From the NCBI GenBank assembly GCA_015068905.1, contig SVJQ01000007.1, positions 1 to 64,000 on the forward strand: a stretch of 64,000 nt of DNA, written 5' to 3'. Numbering within the stretch: the stretch's first letter is position 1; each line of letters begins with the position of its first letter. Origin of the DNA: Oscillospiraceae bacterium (GTDB taxonomy: Bacteria > Bacillota > Clostridia > UBA1381 > UBA9506). The notes beneath the pieces are model-generated. The model made no database searches and was not told where the DNA came from. It saw nothing but the letters and a program-made list of their open reading frames with translations. Both the position numbers and the translations under genes were made by a program. This document shows positions 36,337 through 44,798 of this stretch, one piece after another.

Positions 36337-38157
36337 ATGAAACATATATTTTTAAAATCCATAACTTTGATTTTGGTAATGAGCGTGCTGCTTTCCTGCG
36401 TAGGAATGGTAACCTTTGCAGAAGGGGAACCCTATAAGCTGATTGGTATCGAAAATGGGGATAAGATTTTTCTGAACGAAAATATGGGTAAAACCGTTAA
36501 TGTTGTCGATGCAGTCTCCGCCGATACGTTGAGTATCCACAGAAATACGGCATTTGGTGCATCGCCCGCAGCAAGCAATGTTCCCATTACACGACCCAAT
36601 GCAGAAGCGGCAGGGGTTCACCACGTGGATTATTATATTGATAATATTCTTGTAGCAACAGATGGGGTAGCACCTTTTGTCCAGACGTTGCCGATTACCC
36701 GTGTGGGTGCCGGTACCTTGGTGGCTGAAATTTATGATTCTGAAACGAATCTTGTTCAGACCATAGAGAGAAGCTTTACCGGCGTATACAGTGTTGAGAA
36801 AGTTTCCTGGAGTGAAGACTTTGAAGGTGTTTTTTCTAAAATCGGAACAACTCGGTTTGATGAAATACCTCTCCCAACTTCCATTTCAACACACCTGGAT
36901 GTGGCAGGTGCAGAGGGTTCAACAGCAGAACAGGCAATTATTACCCATCCTGTTAACGGAACAAAAGGATTAAAAATTCTTTTGGGTACACAATATCCTA
37001 CCGGTTTCCATGTGGGTCTGATGCCTGCAACATTGGCAGAAGGAAAGTGGATTAACGATAAGGACTGGTCCTCAAACAGTAACCGTATTTTTATGGAGTT
37101 TGATTACAGCATTGACCCGTGGCTTGGCTTTACCATTAAGCTCAGAGAAGGCTTTTTGGAAAGTAATGATACATATAATACGGACTATGCCAATATCGTG
37201 TTGCCATCAGCACTGGTATCTAAAAACCCGGCAACAGCCATTATGACACGCATCGGTTTGGATATTTCTTGGGACAACTCAGCAGGTACAGTCAGCTATA
37301 TTGTGTATTTAAATGGCCAGGAATGTTACCGTGATACAACTAAACGCGCCTGGAAAAATTCCTTTGACCCTTCTAAACTGATGGTTGAGCTTTGTCGTGC
37401 AGGGTCAGCGGCTGCCTGGTCTTGTTACTTAGATAATATCCGCATCACAGCACACGAATCTGTGCACCAAGGGCAACTGTATAACGACGCCCCAACAGTG
37501 AATGCATTTTTTGCTGATGATACTTCAGCAGGCGATGTGGGAGCGTTATCAAATTTAGCAGAATATTTCACCCTCTCTATGCCTGATGGGGCATCACCGG
37601 CACCGGATACTGTGAATGAAGAAAATGTTTGGATGACCCATGTTATTAATGGTCAGGAAAAAGAGGTTGCTTTAACCTTTGATGATGGAAAAATCATCTT
37701 AGGAGAGCAGCTGCATCGCGGTGCGACCTATATGCTACATGTAACCGATGGCGTTAAAACGGCAGCGGGAAAGCGTTGCATGGGCACGCAGACTGTTTCT
37801 ATAACCGTTTCTTCCGGTGATATCTGTATAGATAGTACCGCAACCGGGTTCAGCCTGGGAGAACTTCCTGCAGTGGGTACAGAGGTTACATCATCGGCAC
37901 CTATTGCATTTTCTGCAAAGATTACCGGCGATGACTTTGTTGGGAAAAGTGCGCAGGTGGTTTTAGGTGTTTATGATGGTAGCCGGTTGAAAAAACTGAG
38001 TATTTCTCCAGCAGGCACTATACCGGCAGATGGCATCTTGCCGTCGGTTTCGGTTTATGGCTTTACAGTTACTGAAAATACAAAAATTGAGGCATTTGTC
38101 ATTGATTCAGAAGGAACAATGGTCTCAATCAGCGATTCAACTTTTGTATTGGAGTAG
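36337..38157 (+). CDS. Secreted glycan-binding-like protein, paralogue of the next gene
   Basis: The 606-residue protein has a signal peptide (1 to about 29, ending TFA) and a ribosome binding site AGGAGGGATG, 13 bases after the lyase. Residues about 30-375 are a module also found in the following protein: an Ig-like part (YKLIGIENGDKIFLNE, YYIDNILVATDG) and a concanavalin-like part (WSEDFEGVFSKIG, NGQECYRDTTK). The C-terminal 230 residues contain a Big_5-like segment (ADDTSAGDVGALSNLAEYFT) and a closing beta domain. There are no catalytic residues, so binding or scaffolding of the glycan is the best guess. Confidence 0.65.
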   Translation: MKHIFLKSITLILVMSVLLSCVGMVTFAEGEPYKLIGIENGDKIFLNENMGKTVNVVDAVSADTLSIHRNTAFGASPAASNVPITRPNAEAAGVHHVDYYIDNILVATDGVAPFVQTLPITRVGAGTLVAEIYDSETNLVQTIERSFTGVYSVEKVSWSEDFEGVFSKIGTTRFDEIPLPTSISTHLDVAGAEGSTAEQAIITHPVNGTKGLKILLGTQYPTGFHVGLMPATLAEGKWINDKDWSSNSNRIFMEFDYSIDPWLGFTIKLREGFLESNDTYNTDYANIVLPSALVSKNPATAIMTRIGLDISWDNSAGTVSYIVYLNGQECYRDTTKRAWKNSFDPSKLMVELCRAGSAAAWSCYLDNIRITAHESVHQGQLYNDAPTVNAFFADDTSAGDVGALSNLAEYFTLSMPDGASPAPDTVNEENVWMTHVINGQEKEVALTFDDGKIILGEQLHRGATYMLHVTDGVKTAAGKRCMGTQTVSITVSSGDICIDSTATGFSLGELPAVGTEVTSSAPIAFSAKITGDDFVGKSAQVVLGVYDGSRLKKLSISPAGTIPADGILPSVSVYGFTVTENTKIEAFVIDSEGTMVSISDSTFVLE

Positions 38158-38194
38158 CTTTTAATATAAAATAAAATATAGGAGGCAAAACGAA

Positions 38195-41110
38195 ATGAAA
38201 AGTAAAAAAGTAATTTCCCTGGTTTTGGCTTGTATCCTGCTGTTAGGGTTATTCCCGATTTTAGCATCAGCTGAAACGAGCGTGGTTACCGTATCGGAAA
38301 TTGCAGAGGGAGATATTTTTGAACCCGGAAAAAATATTATTCTTTCTGCCCAGACTAATGCGGCTAACATTGCCCGGATTGACTTTTATGCCAACGGTGT
38401 TAAATTGCCGGGTTATATCACAGAGCCCGGCGAATATTACATCTGGCAGTCACCGGCAGGCGGTGCTTATCAGGTAGAAGCCAAAATTACTCACACAGCC
38501 GATGGCGGCGTAACAGAGCAAGTGGCTCCCGTATCCATTTTTGTAAAGCCCGAGGGTGCTGTCAGCAGTTTATATTCTGCGGCTGATTTAGAAAACTGGA
38601 ACCGCTCTTATCTTGAAAGTGGCTATTATCCGAATGGTCAGTGGAATCAAAGCTCTGTGATGCCCGAGGCTGCTTTGGTTAGTGACTATGCTTCATTAGG
38701 CACAAAGAGCCTGCGCCTTGAGGCAAGAAAAGATGGTTGGTCAACAGATACTTTGCTTTCAGCCAACATCCCCGTTCGCTCTAAACAGGACTTTACCATG
38801 GGTGATTATGACACTGTAAATTATGTTGTTTATGCTACCGGTGTTATTCCGAATGGTGCAACCAAGCCCAATGTTACCCCAACAGAATATATAGATGCGT
38901 TTTTGAGAATGGAACTTGAAAATCAGGAAGGTCAGTCTGTTTACACCACTAAAACCTTGGAAAACGGCTGGAATGTTGTGAGCTTGACACTCAATTCTGC
39001 TCAGAAGGGCTACCATTATACATGTGTAAACCTGAATACATATAATGGTCAAAACTGGACAACTGATTTCAGAAATTCAGTTGCACTCTATGTTGGCGGT
39101 GTATATTTGTCCAACAGCAGTGACACGACTGCTTTTGCTGCAACACCGGTGCTTCCTTCAGGCTCTACAGATGTTTGTAGTGGCATGAAAAAATACCGTT
39201 TGCAGTTTAACCGACCTTTGGCAGGTTATGTAACAGATGATGTTGTTGCCGGTGCTATTTCCGTTTCTGATGGTACAAGCAACATTACAACCGGTATTAC
39301 GGCTAAAAAAGGCGTTGATTTTATCGACTTAAACATTGCTGCAAGCACCTTGGGAACAGATAAAACATACACGGTAACGCTGGCAGCTGATAAATTTGCC
39401 GATTGTTATGGTAACCTGAATGCTGCGGGTACGTTTACTTTTGATACTGTTTGTGACACCTGCACAGAAGCAAAACCTTTTGCACGGCTTACTTATCCTA
39501 AGTCAAATAGTACGCTTACAACCGATAGTAATCTAAGCGCATCTGTTATTTTCTCTGGCAGTGTGACAAATGTGGCGTTTTATGAAGAGGCCGGTGCAAC
39601 AGACACCTTGATTGCAGGTGCAGTCAGTGAGGGCTTTGCGACCGATTTAGGTACAGAATATGTGCTTGATCCGACTGTTGACTTAACGGCTGGTAACCAT
39701 ACTATTTATGCACAGGTAACAACTGGTGCAGTCAACTTTGTTTCAGAACCTGTTACCTTTACAGCTAGTGAAAAACCGCAGTTTAAACTGGTTGGTATAG
39801 AAAACGGTGACACCATTATGCTGAACGAAGCATATGGCAAAACAGTTAATGTTGTTAATACAACCTCAGCTGATGTGTTGACTATTTATCGCAAGACTAC
39901 CACGACGAATGGTTCTCCTTCTGCTATTGCCAATACACCGATTACCAGACCTGATGCAGCGGCAACTAATGTAGACTACGTTGAATATTATATCAACGGC
40001 ACATTGGTTGCAACAGATGATACTGCGCCTTACGTGCAGGAACTTCCCATTGAAAAAATTGGCAATAACCAGACGCTTGTTGCTAAGATTTATGATACCT
40101 TAGGCACTGTGACCGTTAAAACCGTTAGCTTTAACGGTGTTTACGGCAAAGCATCAAAAATCTGGAGTGAGGATTTTGAGGGAACCTTCAGCAAAATTGG
40201 TGAAACCGCTTATGATGCCATTCCGATTCCCACCTCAATCACCAAAAACACAACCGGTTTAACAAGTGCAGAGCAAACAGTTATGACACATCCGGTTAAT
40301 AAGACCAAGGGCCTGAAATTAGTGCCCGGTGCCGGTTCAACGGTCGGCTTTGCTACTGGCTTAATGCCGGCAACTTGGTCTGGTTCAGTGTGGACAAATG
40401 GTGTTGATTGGACAACCAACACAAACCGCATATTCCTTGAATTTGATTATAGCGTAGACCCATGGTTAGGTGGAGGGTTTAATCTGAAGCTGAATGAAGG
40501 CTTTAAAGAATCCATCGATGCGCCAAGCACAGACTATGCTGTTATTGCATTGCCGACAAGCTTATTGTCTAAAAATCCTGCAACCGGTATTATGAACCGC
40601 GTGGGCGTTGACTTCACCTGGGATGCTGATCGTAATCTTAACTATGTTTTATACATCAATGGTCAGGAATGCTACCGTGATACAACTAAGTTGGCTTGGA
40701 GAGGGACAATTAACCCGGCAAAATTAATGGTTGAGCTTAGCAGAACTATGAGTTCAGCAAGCTGGTCTTGTTATTTAGACAACATCCGTGTTGCGGCCTA
40801 TGACACAACTGCTGAAGCTTCTATTACCGGAGACCGTCAGTATCAGGCCCCCGTTCAGGAGGTTAAAGACAAATACACAGTTACTACTGTTACCGGTAAT
40901 ACAACTGCAGAAGATAAAGACATGACCGTTTATTATGCAATTTATAATGCTGATAAGTCATTAAAATCTGTCACCAAAGACACTTACACCTTAAAAGCAG
41001 GTAGCGTAGTCAGAAAAGAAAAGGTAATTGACTTAGCTATAGGTGAAACCGTCAGAGCCTTTACCTGGAAAGATGGATTACAGCCCATTTCTTACCTTGG
41101 TGAAGAATAA
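38195..41110 (+). CDS. Secreted multi-domain beta-sandwich protein, paralogue of the preceding gene
   Basis: The 971-residue protein has a signal peptide (1 to about 26, ending ASA). Its N-terminal half has an Ig-like domain (about 30-115), a jelly-roll-like region (about 125-310), a Big_5-like domain (about 315-425, KKYRLQFNRPLAGYVTDD) and another Ig-like domain. Residues about 529-870 match the module of the preceding protein (FKLVGIENGDTIMLNE, WSEDFEGTFSKIG, NGQECYRDTTK). A short beta domain ends it. This looks like tandem duplication followed by domain gain. A binding role on the cell-surface glycan is inferred; no anchor is visible. Confidence 0.65.
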   Translation: MKSKKVISLVLACILLLGLFPILASAETSVVTVSEIAEGDIFEPGKNIILSAQTNAANIARIDFYANGVKLPGYITEPGEYYIWQSPAGGAYQVEAKITHTADGGVTEQVAPVSIFVKPEGAVSSLYSAADLENWNRSYLESGYYPNGQWNQSSVMPEAALVSDYASLGTKSLRLEARKDGWSTDTLLSANIPVRSKQDFTMGDYDTVNYVVYATGVIPNGATKPNVTPTEYIDAFLRMELENQEGQSVYTTKTLENGWNVVSLTLNSAQKGYHYTCVNLNTYNGQNWTTDFRNSVALYVGGVYLSNSSDTTAFAATPVLPSGSTDVCSGMKKYRLQFNRPLAGYVTDDVVAGAISVSDGTSNITTGITAKKGVDFIDLNIAASTLGTDKTYTVTLAADKFADCYGNLNAAGTFTFDTVCDTCTEAKPFARLTYPKSNSTLTTDSNLSASVIFSGSVTNVAFYEEAGATDTLIAGAVSEGFATDLGTEYVLDPTVDLTAGNHTIYAQVTTGAVNFVSEPVTFTASEKPQFKLVGIENGDTIMLNEAYGKTVNVVNTTSADVLTIYRKTTTTNGSPSAIANTPITRPDAAATNVDYVEYYINGTLVATDDTAPYVQELPIEKIGNNQTLVAKIYDTLGTVTVKTVSFNGVYGKASKIWSEDFEGTFSKIGETAYDAIPIPTSITKNTTGLTSAEQTVMTHPVNKTKGLKLVPGAGSTVGFATGLMPATWSGSVWTNGVDWTTNTNRIFLEFDYSVDPWLGGGFNLKLNEGFKESIDAPSTDYAVIALPTSLLSKNPATGIMNRVGVDFTWDADRNLNYVLYINGQECYRDTTKLAWRGTINPAKLMVELSRTMSSASWSCYLDNIRVAAYDTTAEASITGDRQYQAPVQEVKDKYTVTTVTGNTTAEDKDMTVYYAIYNADKSLKSVTKDTYTLKAGSVVRKEKVIDLAIGETVRAFTWKDGLQPISYLGEE

Positions 41111-41182
41111 AATGAGTGGTACTGCAGGAATTTTATCGCTATAGTCACGTTTTGTCATAGACGATTTCTGCAAAAAAACTTA

Positions 41183-41233
41183 TATCCCGTCGGCCTCATA
41201 CCGTGTTTTTCATGGAATGATTCCGACGGGATA
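41183..41233 (+). promoter_or_regulatory. Long hairpin between secreted-protein genes and permease genes
   Basis: Perfect 11-bp arms TATCCCGTCGG (41183-41193) and CCGACGGGATA (41223-41233) enclose a 29-nt loop and are not followed by a T run. In this position within the operon it may act as an mRNA processing or stability element rather than a terminator. Confidence 0.5.
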
Positions 41234-41277
41234 ACCTGCAAATATTCTGCACTATATACTAAAACGGAGTGATATTT

Positions 41278-42219
41278 ATGAAAATTGAAACAAAGAGTAC
41301 ATCACTCGAATCACAAAGCAATAAGGCGCTAATTATAAAGAAATATTTACCACTCTATGTGATGATGATTCCTTCTATTCTGTACTATGTCTTATTTGTT
41401 TATAAGCCAATGGGTGGACTCGCTATTGCCTTTCAGGATTATAGCCTGTTTAAAGGTATTATCGGCAGTGAGTGGGTAGGATTTATACACTTTAAAGAGT
41501 TTTTAACAACACCATACTTTTTTAGAACTATGAAAAATACCATTGTTTTGAATGTGTGGTTGCTGGTGTTTTCCTTTCCTGCACCAATTATTTTTGCATT
41601 ACTTTTAAATGAGGTACGCAACTTAAGGGTTAAAAAAGTAGTTCAGACCTTGTCTTATATGCCTCACTTTATTTCTACAGTTGTTATTGCAGGTATTGTT
41701 ATCAATCTGCTGTCACCTAGTTATGGTATTATTACAAAGTTTGTAGAAATGATCTGCGGAGAAAGAATTTATTTTCTTGTAAATCCTCACTATTTTCGTA
41801 CGATTTATACCGTGATGAATATCTGGCAAACGGTCGGATACGGTGCAATTGTATATATTGCTGCTATTTCGGGTATTGACTCTGAGTTATACGAAGCAGC
41901 GGTTATTGATGGTGCCAACAAGTTCAAACAAATCTGGCACATTACATTGCCGAGTATTTTGCCTACCGTTGTTACTATGCTGATTTTGCGTGTAGGTGGT
42001 ATGATGCGTGATTCAACAGATACGATTCTGCTTCTGTATAATCCGTCAACCTATGAAGTCAGCGATGTTCTGGGGACCTATGTGTATCGCCGTGGTTTGC
42101 TTGATGCAGACTATTCTTATTCTACAGCGGTCAGCATTTTCAACTCCTTTATAGGTCTTTTGTTGGTTGTGGGAACAAACTATGTCAGCAAAAAAGTAAC
42201 GGAATACAGCTTGTGGTAA
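41278..42219 (+). CDS. Sugar ABC transporter permease (LplB/CUT1 type)
   Basis: The start at ATG 41278 is preferred over GTG 41269 because CGGAGTGA lies just upstream, giving 313 residues. The protein has six predicted membrane segments and the permease EAA loop (EAAVIDGANKFKQIWHITLP) that contacts the ATPase. The opening LYVMMIPSILYYVLFVYKPM and the general layout are typical of the LplB-like group that works with LipO-type binding proteins. It pairs with the permease at 42257. No ATP-binding subunit is encoded nearby; clostridial CUT1 systems often share an MsmX-type ATPase. Confidence 0.88.
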   Translation: MKIETKSTSLESQSNKALIIKKYLPLYVMMIPSILYYVLFVYKPMGGLAIAFQDYSLFKGIIGSEWVGFIHFKEFLTTPYFFRTMKNTIVLNVWLLVFSFPAPIIFALLLNEVRNLRVKKVVQTLSYMPHFISTVVIAGIVINLLSPSYGIITKFVEMICGERIYFLVNPHYFRTIYTVMNIWQTVGYGAIVYIAAISGIDSELYEAAVIDGANKFKQIWHITLPSILPTVVTMLILRVGGMMRDSTDTILLLYNPSTYEVSDVLGTYVYRRGLLDADYSYSTAVSIFNSFIGLLLVVGTNYVSKKVTEYSLW

Positions 42220-42256
42220 TGCAGGCATTGATTAAGAAAGATAGTGGTGATGAATT

Positions 42257-43132
42257 TTGAAAATATCTAAGGGTGAAAAAGCATTTTATGCCGTCAATAC
42301 AGCATTCCTTATTTTGTTGACCTTTATTATTATGTATCCCCTGATTTATGTTATTTCGGCCTCACTGAGTTCTTCAGAGGCGTTAAAAATGGGGGAAGTG
42401 GTGTTATTCCCAAAGGATTTTAGTCTGGCGGCTTATAAATATATTTTTGGTATGAATGAAATCTGGATTTCTTACCTCAATAGCATTTATTATACAGTTG
42501 TAGGTACAGCAGTATGTATGGTTGTAACAATTAGCTGCGCATACCCGCTTTCGAAAGACAAGTTACCGGGGAAACGGATATTTGGCTTTTTTCTGATGGT
42601 AACAATGTGGTTCTCCGCAGGAACTATTCCAATGTATTTAAATTTCCGCGATTTAGGTCTTTTGAATACAAGGTCGGCAATTATTTTAGGCTTTGCTTGT
42701 GAAACTTTTAATGTCATTTTAATGAGAAACTTTTTTATGTCAGTTCCTAAGAGCTTGGAAGAAGCAGCTGAAATTGATGGTGCCGGACAGTGGAGAATCT
42801 TAACGAAGATTTATCTTCCGCTTTCGATGCCGGCAATTGCTACCATTACGCTGTTTTATGCTGTGGCAAAATGGAATGGGTATTTTTGGAGCATGATTCT
42901 TCTAAATAATGATAAATTAATCCCTCTCCAGGTTTTGATTAAAAAGATGATTGTTGAGCTTAAAGTTCCCATGGAACAAGCAGACTTGGTGGATGCAAGT
43001 ACACAAGAGGTGACAGAGGAAACGGTTGTATATGCAAGCATTATTGTTTCTTCGTTGCCGATGCTTATTCTTTATCCTTTCATACAACGCTTCTTTGTCA
43101 AAGGCGTTATGGTTGGTGCGGTAAAGGGTTAA
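42257..43132 (+). CDS. Sugar ABC transporter permease (YtcP/LplC type)
   Basis: The 291-residue protein has six membrane segments, starting FLILLTFIIMYPLIYVISAS, and an EAA loop (EAAEIDGAGQWRILTKIYLP). The C-terminus FFVKGVMVGAVKG is typical of the YtcP/LplC group. The start is TTG at 42257, after GTGGTGA; a nearby ATG at 42250 is out of frame and runs into a stop. It completes the importer formed with the lipoprotein at 30856 and the permease at 41278, and is the last gene before the right direct repeat. Confidence 0.87.
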   Translation: MKISKGEKAFYAVNTAFLILLTFIIMYPLIYVISASLSSSEALKMGEVVLFPKDFSLAAYKYIFGMNEIWISYLNSIYYTVVGTAVCMVVTISCAYPLSKDKLPGKRIFGFFLMVTMWFSAGTIPMYLNFRDLGLLNTRSAIILGFACETFNVILMRNFFMSVPKSLEEAAEIDGAGQWRILTKIYLPLSMPAIATITLFYAVAKWNGYFWSMILLNNDKLIPLQVLIKKMIVELKVPMEQADLVDASTQEVTEETVVYASIIVSSLPMLILYPFIQRFFVKGVMVGAVKG

Positions 43133-43257
43133 GCATAAAAGGTGTTGCTAGATTTAGCTCCTCATGAGCCTCATCCCGTGCGGGAAACTCCTTAGTTTTA
43201 TGACGAGATAGTATTTTATCAAAACCCGTTAAAATATCCTATGTAAGGCAAACCTGC
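43133..43257. other. Short intergenic stretch before the right repeat
   Basis: No gene or convincing terminator is visible between the last permease gene and the right 98-bp repeat. A small palindrome (AAGGC/GCCTT) lies at 43246-43260, overlapping the repeat edge. Confidence 0.4.
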
Positions 43258-43355
43258 CTTAAACAAATAAATGCACTGTCTGGCAAGGCAAAGCTTGCTA
43301 AGACAGTGCATTTATTAATTTTATCACGGACGTGATAATGAGTGGTGGAGACGAG
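43258..43355. repeat. Right 98-bp direct repeat (attR-like), includes ssrA 3' end and terminator
   Basis: This is the near-identical partner of 10383-10480. It contains the last 13 nt of ssrA (43343-43355), a palindrome TTATCACG-GA-CGTGATAA (43321-43338) and the ssrA terminator. The two differences from the left copy fall at paired positions of the palindrome. If an element integrated at the ssrA 3' end, this copy restored the tmRNA end. Confidence 0.65.
43266..43316 (-). terminator. Terminator of ssrA
   Basis: Perfect 16-bp arms AATAAATGCACTGTCT (43266-43281) and AGACAGTGCATTTATT (43301-43316), with a T-rich tail on the minus strand. An identical copy lies at 10391-10441. Confidence 0.75.
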
Positions 43356-43686
43356 GAGAATCGAACTCCTGTCCGAAAATGCCGCCGACCTGAGCTCTCC
43401 GAGCGCAGCTTATGATCTAGCTTCCCCCTTCGTCAGGCTCACAAGCAACCCTGACGCCTCGGTAGCTTCATTATGCATGGCCGACGCAAAGCTTAGCCGG
43501 CTCACGTTCACTGCTCATGATGCCCGGTTCCCGGTCGCAGTCCCCCGGGGCGGACAGCTGCCTTAATTAGGCAGCAGCTAATTCAGTGTTAGCGTTTAAA
43601 TTTAAAAAATTGCGGATTTTATAGCGGCCCCGCACCGCTGCTCGCTCTCAAACCATTAGCATCCCCGTCGAAACCGTTGCGTCCCC
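43343..43686 (-). ncRNA. ssrA: tmRNA (10Sa RNA)
   Basis: The minus strand starts GGGGACGCAACGGTTTCGAC (tmRNA 5' signature) and ends TTCGATTCTCCTCGTCTCC-ACCA with encoded CCA. The 7-bp acceptor stem pairs GGGGACG with CGTCTCC. The size is 344 nt. The tag reading frame ends in NANTELAAA and TAA (43566-43564), followed by a GGCAGC stem. In this frame the codon at the resume position is CGC rather than the usual GCA; a GCA one base later is out of frame. tmRNA with SmpB (encoded at 62696) rescues stalled ribosomes. Open frames on the plus strand here are spurious. Confidence 0.95.
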
Positions 43687-43702
43687 ATGAGAATGTAATT
43701 TT

Positions 43703-43731
43703 ATTATACCTGCTGCCGCTTTCTTTGTCAA
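43703..43731 (-). promoter_or_regulatory. Promoter of ssrA
   Basis: On the minus strand TTGACA (43731-43726) and TATAAT (43708-43703) with a 17-bp spacer, a full consensus match, about 17 bases ahead of the mature 5' end. Confidence 0.9.
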
Positions 43732-43806
43732 GTGGAAGTCTATGGTAGAGTGTAGCCAAAGTGGGGTAAAAATATGCTGTTTTTTAAAAGAAATTTCATA
43801 TAATGA

Positions 43807-43835
43807 TTGCTTTTACCAATAAAAAGGTCTATAAT
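43807..43835 (+). promoter_or_regulatory. Promoter of hslO
   Basis: TTGCTT (43807-43812) and TATAAT (43830-43835) with a 17-bp spacer, 54 bases before the hslO start. Confidence 0.7.
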
Positions 43836-43888
43836 ATAAGTAATTAAAATGGGATAGTATCGTAAATGAACAGATAAGGAAGATAAAA

Positions 43889-44764
43889 ATGGCAAAAATA
43901 ATAAGAGCAATAGAAGAATGGGGCAATTTTAAAATCAGCTTTATTGACAGCCGTGATATTGTCAACACAGCTCAGCAGATTCATCATACCTCGCCGGTTG
44001 TTACGGCAGCGCTGGGCAGAACCTTGACTGTGACGGCGCTCATGGGCGCATCGCTAAAATCTGCCACAGATAATATGACGGTTTATATAAAAGGTGACGG
44101 CCCTTTAGGTGGTATGGTCACCGCAGCAGACGGCGCCGGTATGGTCAAGGGCTATGCCTATGAGCCATTGGTTGACCTTCCTTTAAAGAACGGAAAGCTG
44201 GATGTAGGCGGTGCTATCGGTCGCGGTTCTTTGGCAATCTCAAAGGACCTAGGCTTAAAAGAACCTTACCTTGGCCAGGTGCCTTTGGTGACCGGCGAAA
44301 TTGGTGAGGACTTTACCTATTATTTTGCTAAGTCTGAACAAATCCCCACGGCGATTGGGTTGGGCGTTTTGGTTGATACTGACCTGTCTGTCCGTCAGGC
44401 AGGTGGCTTTATGGTGCAGATGTTGCCCGGCGCTGAGGATGAGGCCATCTCGATTCTTGAAAAGAACCTGCAGACTTTGCCGCCGGTGACAACCATGCTG
44501 GAAGACGGCATGACCGGTGAAGAGATTATGGAAGCGGTTACAAAAGGCTTGGTGCTGCAGTATTTAGACCCGGCAGAGTATGAATACCGCTGTGATTGCA
44601 GTGAAGATAAAATCAACCGTGCCTTAATCAGTATGGGTGCAAATGAGCTACTTGATATGATTGAAAAAGACGGCGGTGCTGAAATTACCTGTCAGTTCTG
44701 TCCGAAGGTTTATCGCCTGAGTGCTGACGATTTGCGGGCACTTTATGAATCGGCAAAACAATAA
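43889..44764 (+). CDS. hslO: Hsp33 redox-regulated chaperone
   Basis: The 291-residue protein is full length for Hsp33. It has the N-terminal substrate-binding domain (GRTLTVTALMGASLK, KGDGPLGG, GYAYEP) and the C-terminal redox switch with Cys235, Cys237, Cys268 and Cys271 (CDC and CQFC), which bind zinc in the reduced form. On oxidative stress the zinc is lost and the protein becomes a holdase. The ribosome binding site is AAGGAAGA. It lies 34 bases ahead of trkA, so the three genes may share a transcript. It is the first gene of the core chromosome right of ssrA. Confidence 0.95.
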   Translation: MAKIIRAIEEWGNFKISFIDSRDIVNTAQQIHHTSPVVTAALGRTLTVTALMGASLKSATDNMTVYIKGDGPLGGMVTAADGAGMVKGYAYEPLVDLPLKNGKLDVGGAIGRGSLAISKDLGLKEPYLGQVPLVTGEIGEDFTYYFAKSEQIPTAIGLGVLVDTDLSVRQAGGFMVQMLPGAEDEAISILEKNLQTLPPVTTMLEDGMTGEEIMEAVTKGLVLQYLDPAEYEYRCDCSEDKINRALISMGANELLDMIEKDGGAEITCQFCPKVYRLSADDLRALYESAKQ

Positions 44765-44798
44765 TCGGCTATAGCAATGATGCAGGAGGCAATATTAT

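Noticed and set aside
43342-43566. Plus-strand open frame of 74 codons
   Set aside because: It is antisense to the tmRNA gene, whose structure explains the sequence.
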